NCBI GenBank assembly: GCA_028823445.1
Contig: JAPKBH010000006.1
Span: forward strand, 1 to 64,000
Length of the DNA: 64,000 bases
DNA from: Acidimicrobiales bacterium
GTDB lineage: Bacteria > Actinomycetota > Acidimicrobiia > Acidimicrobiales > MedAcidi-G1
Direction: 5' to 3'
A model generated the notes under the pieces. That model was not told the origin of the DNA and searched no databases. It saw only the letters and a list, made by a program, of their open reading frames with translations. Shown here piece by piece: positions 59,828 to 64,000 of the stretch (the first letter of the stretch is position 1; each line of letters starts with the position of its first letter). Position numbers and translations under genes: made by a program.

Positions 59828-60818
59828 TTTCTACTCCAAAAAAGTTTGCCGCATTGTCGTAAAGCACTGCTTGGCGAGTTGCGTCGCTAAATAATAGTGA
59901 CTCTTCGATCATCTTGCCGGGGTGGATTTCTCCCAAAGGAAACGGGTAGTCGGAGCCCATGAGCACCCGTGACTCCCCCATCACATCGAGCAGGAAACGC
60001 AAAGTGGTGTCATCAAACACCGCTGAATCCACACTAAAGCGTTCTATATATTCTGAAGGAGGACGCGGGCAGTCTTGGCGCACAATGTCCCGACGATGCC
60101 AAGCGTTCTCTACCCGGCCTAATTGTTGGGCAAAGTTACCGCCCCCGTGAGCGAAGCAAATCTTCAAGTCGGCGGGCAGGCGTTCAAAAGCCCCCGACAG
60201 AATCAGCGACAAAATAGCGAGATGGGTTTCGGCGGGCATGCCCACCAACCATTGCAGCATGTATTTGGGCATACGTTCGGCGGCCATCATGGACCACGGG
60301 TGCACCAGCACCGGTATGCCTTGGTCGGCGCAGTGGTGCAAGAAAGCCAAAAGGTCGGGGTGGTCAAGGTTTCGGCCATCTACATGGTTGCCGATATGGA
60401 CCCCCACATGGCCGGCCGCTACCGCCCGAGTCACTTCAGCGCACGCCCGATCAATGTCTTGTAACGGCACCTGGCATAGCGGACGAAGTCGCTGTGAAGC
60501 CGCCGCACACATTTCAAGTGCCGCATCGTTTACTTGAGCAGCCCACCGGGTGGCACGGCCGGGGTCACCCACGTAGGAAAACAGAATCGGCGTGGCCGAA
60601 ACAACCTGAATGTCCACCCCGTTGGCGTCCATTTCGGCCAATCGGGCTTGGGGGTTCCAGAGAGGGGCCTGCACCGGCCGGTATTCGTTGTTGCCGGCCA
60701 TGATCATGCCGATTTGGTCGTTGTCTACTCGCAGCCAAGGGGCATCATCGATACCCAAGACTTGGGACTCTTCCTGGCTTATTTCAGGAAAAAAATGGGC
60801 ATGAATATCTATCTTCAC
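59820..60818 (-). CDS. nbaD: 2-Amino-3-carboxymuconate-6-semialdehyde decarboxylase (ACMSD)
   Basis: This amidohydrolase-family decarboxylase of about 332 residues has the N-terminal metal HxH in KIDIHAHFFPE, a His near residue 160 (VLVHPWSMMAAE), FAHGGGNF and a distal Asp in LMGSDYPFPLG. It decarboxylates the HAAO product to 2-aminomuconate semialdehyde, directing carbon to catabolism rather than to NAD synthesis. I chose the GTG (60816-60818) overlapping the HAAO stop by four bases; an earlier ATG would add 14 residues within HAAO. Confidence 0.9.
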   Translation of the reverse strand: MKIDIHAHFFPEISQEESQVLGIDDAPWLRVDNDQIGMIMAGNNEYRPVQAPLWNPQARLAEMDANGVDIQVVSATPILFSYVGDPGRATRWAAQVNDAALEMCAAASQRLRPLCQVPLQDIDRACAEVTRAVAAGHVGVHIGNHVDGRNLDHPDLLAFLHHCADQGIPVLVHPWSMMAAERMPKYMLQWLVGMPAETHLAILSLILSGAFERLPADLKICFAHGGGNFAQQLGRVENAWHRRDIVRQDCPRPPSEYIERFSVDSAVFDDTTLRFLLDVMGESRVLMGSDYPFPLGEIHPGKMIEESLLFSDATRQAVLYDNAANFFGVEND

Positions 60819-61354
60819 GCTTCGTCCCGGGTGGGGTGCAGGTGTCCGCATGAGCCGCAAGTTCGTGCTTCTTCGTAGTCGTAAAAAGCAGCAAAAAGCG
60901 GCGGCAAGTCATCCACGATGGAATGCAGCATCACCTCGGCTCGGTAAACCAAGGCGTAGCACTGCGGGCAATACCATTCAAAAGCATCGGGGGCTCCCGG
61001 GGGGCGAGCCGGTTCAATAACCAAACCCACACTGTTGGCGTCGGGGCGTTGCGGCGAGTGTCGAGTGTGAGCGGGCAAGAAAAATACTTCCCCCTCTTTG
61101 ATTTCGATATCCACGGGAGGTTGGCCTGGTTCTTCGACCACCCGTAAAAACATGTCGCCCTCAATTTGGTAAAAGAACTCGTCTACCGGGTCATCGTGGT
61201 AGTCGGTGCGCACGTTGGGACCGCCCACCACAAAGGCCATCAAGTCCCCATTTTCCCAAATCAACTTGTTGTTAACTGGTGGCTTTAAAAGGTGACGATG
61301 TTCGTCTATCCAGGCTTGAAAGTTAAAGGCTTTCAGAGAGTTTGCTTGAGGCAT
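60815..61354 (-). CDS. nbaC: 3-Hydroxyanthranilate 3,4-dioxygenase
   Basis: This 179-residue cupin has Fe ligands His53, Glu59 and His96 (DYHDDPVDEFFYQ and LPAHTRHSPQRP), plus a C-terminal rubredoxin-like metal site with CPQC and CGSC. It opens the ring of 3-hydroxyanthranilate. The gene follows the 2-aminomuconate deaminase by nine bases and overlaps ACMSD by four, so it is part of one operon. The motifs are intact and the length matches bacterial HAAO. Confidence 0.94.
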   Translation of the reverse strand: MPQANSLKAFNFQAWIDEHRHLLKPPVNNKLIWENGDLMAFVVGGPNVRTDYHDDPVDEFFYQIEGDMFLRVVEEPGQPPVDIEIKEGEVFFLPAHTRHSPQRPDANSVGLVIEPARPPGAPDAFEWYCPQCYALVYRAEVMLHSIVDDLPPLFAAFYDYEEARTCGSCGHLHPTRDEA

Positions 61355-61363
61355 GGGAGGCTC

Positions 61364-61786
61364 CTAGTTCTCTTGGGGCTGGTAGGCCACGGCTTTTATT
61401 TCAATGCGGATCAATGGGTGGGGCAACTGGTGCACGGCCACCGTGGTGCGGGCTGGGCCCTGGTGGTCAAAAAATTCGCCGTAAACCTCGTTGTAACCAG
61501 CAAAGTCTTCCATGTCCACCAAAAACGAGGACACCTCAACTACGTCGGCCAAACCAGAACCAGCGGCCTGCAAGGTGTCGGCAATGTTCTCAATCACCGC
61601 TCGCGTTTGGGCTTTGATATCAAAAACGGTTTGTCCGAAAGCGTCAACATCTGCGCCCACGAAGGTGTCGTCGGGTCGGCGAGAACTGGTGCCGGATACG
61701 AAAATAAAGTCCCCGGCTCGGCGAAAATGCGGGTACTTGCCGCGTGGTTTGGCTTTGCCTTTGATTACTCCGGCTTGATCGTTCAT
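61364..61786 (-). CDS. nbaF: 2-Aminomuconate deaminase (RidA/YjgF family)
   Basis: This 140-residue RidA-fold protein has [24 protein letters not shown] near residues 16-39, which is the form typical of NbaF/AmnE-type 2-aminomuconate deaminases, and [10 protein letters not shown] at the end. It turns 2-aminomuconate to 4-oxalocrotonate and ammonia. A generic RidA imine deaminase is the alternative, but its place in the operon between decarboxylase and HAAO fits the pathway. Overlaps the decarboxylase gene by four bases. Confidence 0.87.
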   Translation of the reverse strand: MNDQAGVIKGKAKPRGKYPHFRRAGDFIFVSGTSSRRPDDTFVGADVDAFGQTVFDIKAQTRAVIENIADTLQAAGSGLADVVEVSSFLVDMEDFAGYNEVYGEFFDHQGPARTTVAVHQLPHPLIRIEIKAVAYQPQEN

Positions 61787-62547
61787 GAATCCTCCGTTCG
61801 GAAAGAGATGCTTCCCAAATGTTGCACCTCAAGAGTAACTTCACTATTTGGCTCAAGCGGAACCGCCGCGGTGGCCGCCCCGGCCAACAAAATGCTTCCG
61901 GCGGGAAGTTCTTGACCGATTTCCCCGGCCAGCCGAGCAGCGTCTATCACCGACTGCAGCGGGTCACCACTAATGGCCGCGCTACTGCCGGATTGCACTT
62001 GCCGGCCGTTAAAGCTCATGACCATGCCCAGATTATTGGTGTTTTCGATGGCCGCTGGGTCGGCGTTCCAACTCCCAATGACGTAGCCCGCCGACGAACA
62101 ATTATCGGCCACCACATCGCTAAGTGAAAATTTAAAGTCCTGATAACGCGAGTCGATAATTTCTAGCGCCGGGGCCACTGCATCAACGGCGTCCCGTGCT
62201 TGTTCTGCCGTTAGTTGGCCAGAAATAGTTTTCCCTAACCGAAAAGCCACCTCAGGTTCTACCCGAGGGTGAACATAGGTAGCGAGATCGGTGGTACCCC
62301 CGTCTCTAACGGCCATGCCGTCGGTGAGCACCCCAAAGATTAGATCCTCCACCCCCATTTGTTGGCGCTTGGCAGTCGAGGTGAACCCCATCTTTACCCC
62401 GGTAAGGGCTTCGCCGCGCCCTAAACGCAAAGCCAACAGCGCGGTTTGTACCTCGTAAGCCTCGGCGATGTTCAATGGCTCAGCGAGTTGTTCTATGGCC
62501 GTAGCTCGTTGTTGCGCCTCATCAAGGCGGAGAGCTAAAGCGTTCAT
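61783..62547 (-). CDS. 4-Oxalocrotonate decarboxylase-type hydratase/decarboxylase
   Basis: This 254-residue FAH-like protein has [21 protein letters not shown] near residue 52, [10 protein letters not shown] near 95 (metal-binding Glu residues), and [21 protein letters not shown] near 130. These match the 4-oxalocrotonate decarboxylases (DmpH/NahK/AmnD) better than 2-oxopent-4-enoate hydratases (DmpE). Both are close paralogues and often form a complex. The hydratase partner is not in the window. Overlaps the deaminase by four bases and the aldolase by four. Confidence 0.8.
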   Translation of the reverse strand: MNALALRLDEAQQRATAIEQLAEPLNIAEAYEVQTALLALRLGRGEALTGVKMGFTSTAKRQQMGVEDLIFGVLTDGMAVRDGGTTDLATYVHPRVEPEVAFRLGKTISGQLTAEQARDAVDAVAPALEIIDSRYQDFKFSLSDVVADNCSSAGYVIGSWNADPAAIENTNNLGMVMSFNGRQVQSGSSAAISGDPLQSVIDAARLAGEIGQELPAGSILLAGAATAAVPLEPNSEVTLEVQHLGSISFRTEDS

Positions 62548-63569
62548 GTTTGTTCCTTTTTAGCGGCCATGTCTAAAGCGATATCCATCAACATATCTTC
62601 CTGGCCGCCCACCAAACGGCGGCGTCCTGCTTCTACTAGAACCTCGCGAGTTTCTAACCCGTGGGCGTCCGCGGCCCGTTCGGCGTGTAGTAAAAAGCTG
62701 GAGTACACCCCGGCATAGCCAATGGACAAAGTCTCTCGATCGACCCGTACCGGTCGGTCTTGGAGGGGGCGCACCAGGTCGTCGGCGGCGTCCATCAAAG
62801 CAAAAAGGTCGCAACCGTGGTTCCAACCCAACAGGTCGGCGGTGGCGATGAAGGCCTCTAAAGGGGTGTTGCCGGCGGCCGCCCCCATAGAAGCCAGCGA
62901 AGCATCAACCCGGGTAACCCCGTGTTCAACAGCCGTTATGGCATTTGCCACGCCGAGAGCCAGGTTGTGGTGGGCATGCATACCGCGTTCGGTTTCGGGT
63001 TGTAGTACCGCGTCAAAGGCCGTGAAACGAGCAGCAATGTCGCCCATGTGCATGGCGCCTGCAGAGTCCACTACATAAACGCATTGCGCTCCGGCATCTT
63101 CCATGATCTTGGCTTGCTGGGCTAAAGGTTCGGGGTCATTCATGTGCGACATCATCAAAAATCCCACAGTGTCCATACCTAAGCGGCGGGCTTCGGCAAG
63201 GTGCTGTTGAGCTACGTCGGCCTCGGTGCAGTGGGTAGCCACCCGAACCGAACTGGCCCCCAAGTCGTGGGCTTGACGCAGGTCATCAATGGTGCCAATA
63301 CCAGGCAGCAACAGCACGGTGATGCGAGCGTTTTTTACTACTTCAGCTACCGCGGTAATCCACTCTGCATCGGTGTGCAAGCCAAAGCCATAGTTGAAAC
63401 TTGACCCGGCGAGACCATCGCCATGAGAAATTTCTATGGAGTCCACTCCAGCAGCGTCAAGGGCTGCGGCGATGGTACGTACCGTGTCGAGGTCGTACTG
63501 GTGCTTGATGGCGTGCATGCCATCTCGCAAGGTGACGTCAGAAATGTAGAGGCGGTCAACGACGGTCAT
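62544..63569 (-). CDS. dmpG: 4-Hydroxy-2-oxovalerate aldolase
   Basis: This TIM-barrel, metal-dependent aldolase of about 341 residues has [19 protein letters not shown] near residue 10 (catalytic His and metal Asp), VDSAGAM near 170 and metal HxH in [15 protein letters not shown] near 200. It splits 4-hydroxy-2-oxovalerate to pyruvate and acetaldehyde. I chose the ATG that overlaps the acetaldehyde dehydrogenase stop by four bases; the longer reading adds 46 non-homologous residues. The downstream partner DmpF usually forms a complex that channels acetaldehyde. Confidence 0.93.
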   Translation of the reverse strand: MTVVDRLYISDVTLRDGMHAIKHQYDLDTVRTIAAALDAAGVDSIEISHGDGLAGSSFNYGFGLHTDAEWITAVAEVVKNARITVLLLPGIGTIDDLRQAHDLGASSVRVATHCTEADVAQQHLAEARRLGMDTVGFLMMSHMNDPEPLAQQAKIMEDAGAQCVYVVDSAGAMHMGDIAARFTAFDAVLQPETERGMHAHHNLALGVANAITAVEHGVTRVDASLASMGAAAGNTPLEAFIATADLLGWNHGCDLFALMDAADDLVRPLQDRPVRVDRETLSIGYAGVYSSFLLHAERAADAHGLETREVLVEAGRRRLVGGQEDMLMDIALDMAAKKEQT

Positions 63570-64000
63570 GCTGTTGCTCCGTTTCGGGCCGCTGCTACTT
63601 GTTCGCCGGTTCGTAGAGCGGCCGAGGTCATGATGTCGAGGTTGCCAGCGTAAGAAGGTAGGTAGTGGGCCGCCCCTTCTACTTCGAGGAACACCGTGAC
63701 TTTCCAACCCTCGCTCCAGGTGCCTAATCCGGGCAGGGCCAGAGGTTCTTCAATTGCTTCAAACTGCACGTCTTGTTTTAGGCGGTAGCCCGGCACGTAA
63801 GCCCGTACTTCGGCCACCATGGCTTCAACGGATTGTCGCATAGCCGCTTGGTCTCCGGGACCGGTAAGGCAAAACACGGTGTCGCGCATGGTTAAGGGGG
63901 GTTCGGCGGGGTTGAGCACGATGATGGCTTTACCGTGGGTAGCGCCGCCGATTTGCTCAATGGCGCGGGCGGTGGTTTCGGTGAACTCGTCAATGTTGGC
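63566..64000 (-). CDS. dmpF: Acetaldehyde dehydrogenase, CoA-acylating (3' part, cut by window edge)
   Basis: The last 144 residues of a DmpF/MhpF-type dehydrogenase enter from the right edge. [19 protein letters not shown] and [33 protein letters not shown] are typical of its C-terminal domain. The N-terminal NAD-binding domain and catalytic Cys are outside the window. It converts acetaldehyde to acetyl-CoA, the last step of the pathway. It overlaps the aldolase by four bases, consistent with coupling of the pair. More pathway genes are expected just beyond the edge. Confidence 0.92.
   Translation of the reverse strand, partial: ANIDEFTETTARAIEQIGGATHGKAIIVLNPAEPPLTMRDTVFCLTGPGDQAAMRQSVEAMVAEVRAYVPGYRLKQDVQFEAIEEPLALPGLGTWSEGWKVTVFLEVEGAAHYLPSYAGNLDIMTSAALRTGEQVAAARNGATA

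Noticed and set aside
1-64000. Insertion sequences, prophage genes, CRISPR arrays, tRNA and rRNA genes
   Set aside because: No transposase, integrase, capsid or Cas motifs, no regular repeat-spacer series and no tRNA cloverleaf or rRNA sequence were recognised. The scan was by eye, so a tRNA could be missed.

Overview
The window looks like a chromosomal segment of a free-living aerobic bacterium, most likely an actinomycete (Actinomycetota) of the marine Acidimicrobiia type. This is an inference from moderate GC, a luciferase-like (F420-type) oxidoreductase, long LivM/LivH permeases, and the mix of betaine, pyrimidine and tryptophan catabolism genes. No rRNA, tRNA, insertion sequence or CRISPR array was seen. 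Genes are tightly packed: many neighbours overlap by 4 to 8 bases, and no gap exceeds 300 bases.

Bases 1-36 kb form a quaternary-amine and one-carbon island. A branched-chain-type ABC importer (livHMGF, plus the first codons of a livK-like binding protein at the left edge) follows a leftward operon. That operon encodes a 3-dehydrocarnitine cleavage enzyme, carnitine dehydrogenase, a gamma-butyrobetaine hydroxylase-like dioxygenase and a three-gene NAD-linked formate dehydrogenase (FDH). The catalytic FDH gene is interrupted by an in-frame TGA at the Mo-ligand position, followed by a SECIS-like hairpin, so it should encode a selenoprotein. Its N-terminal iron-sulfur region is a separate gene, out of order. 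Next come a serA-DUF1015-pabBC operon (rightward) and a dimethylglycine/sarcosine dehydrogenase with its ETF (leftward). An IclR regulator, a DMT exporter and an SDR follow. Then comes a rightward cluster: corrinoid protein, DUF1638, 'virulence factor' small protein, methyl-THF:corrinoid methyltransferase, corrinoid reductive activator, and a non-pyrrolysine MttB methyltransferase. Formate-THF ligase and an MTHFR-family protein close the cluster. Together they suggest: gamma-butyrobetaine to carnitine to glycine betaine; corrinoid-dependent demethylation to dimethylglycine; flavin-dependent demethylation; then oxidation of C1 units on folate to formate and CO2. A palindrome, TTCCCAC-N3-GTGGGAA, recurs in four promoters of this island and probably marks one regulon.

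Bases 36-48.5 kb hold small transport genes and a leftward reductive pyrimidine (uracil/thymine) catabolic operon: beta-ureidopropionase, omega-aminotransferase, dihydropyrimidinase, methylmalonate-semialdehyde dehydrogenase, a luciferase-like oxidoreductase and an NMT1/THI5-type ABC importer. A terminator ends the operon, and a divergent MocR regulator controls or borders it.

Bases 48.5-56.4 kb carry rmuC, a phospholipase D protein, a glutamine amidotransferase-like protein, an aldehyde dehydrogenase, an alpha/beta hydrolase, an amidase and a methyltransferase.

Bases 56.4-64 kb hold one leftward operon for tryptophan catabolism through 3-hydroxyanthranilate meta-cleavage: acetaldehyde dehydrogenase (cut by the right edge), hydroxy-oxovalerate aldolase, oxalocrotonate decarboxylase, 2-aminomuconate deaminase, HAAO, ACMSD, kynureninase, kynurenine monooxygenase and tryptophan 2,3-dioxygenase. 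The strongest candidates for something new are the split, permuted selenocysteine formate dehydrogenase, the aerobic corrinoid demethylation module with its two proteins of unknown role, and the shared regulon motif.
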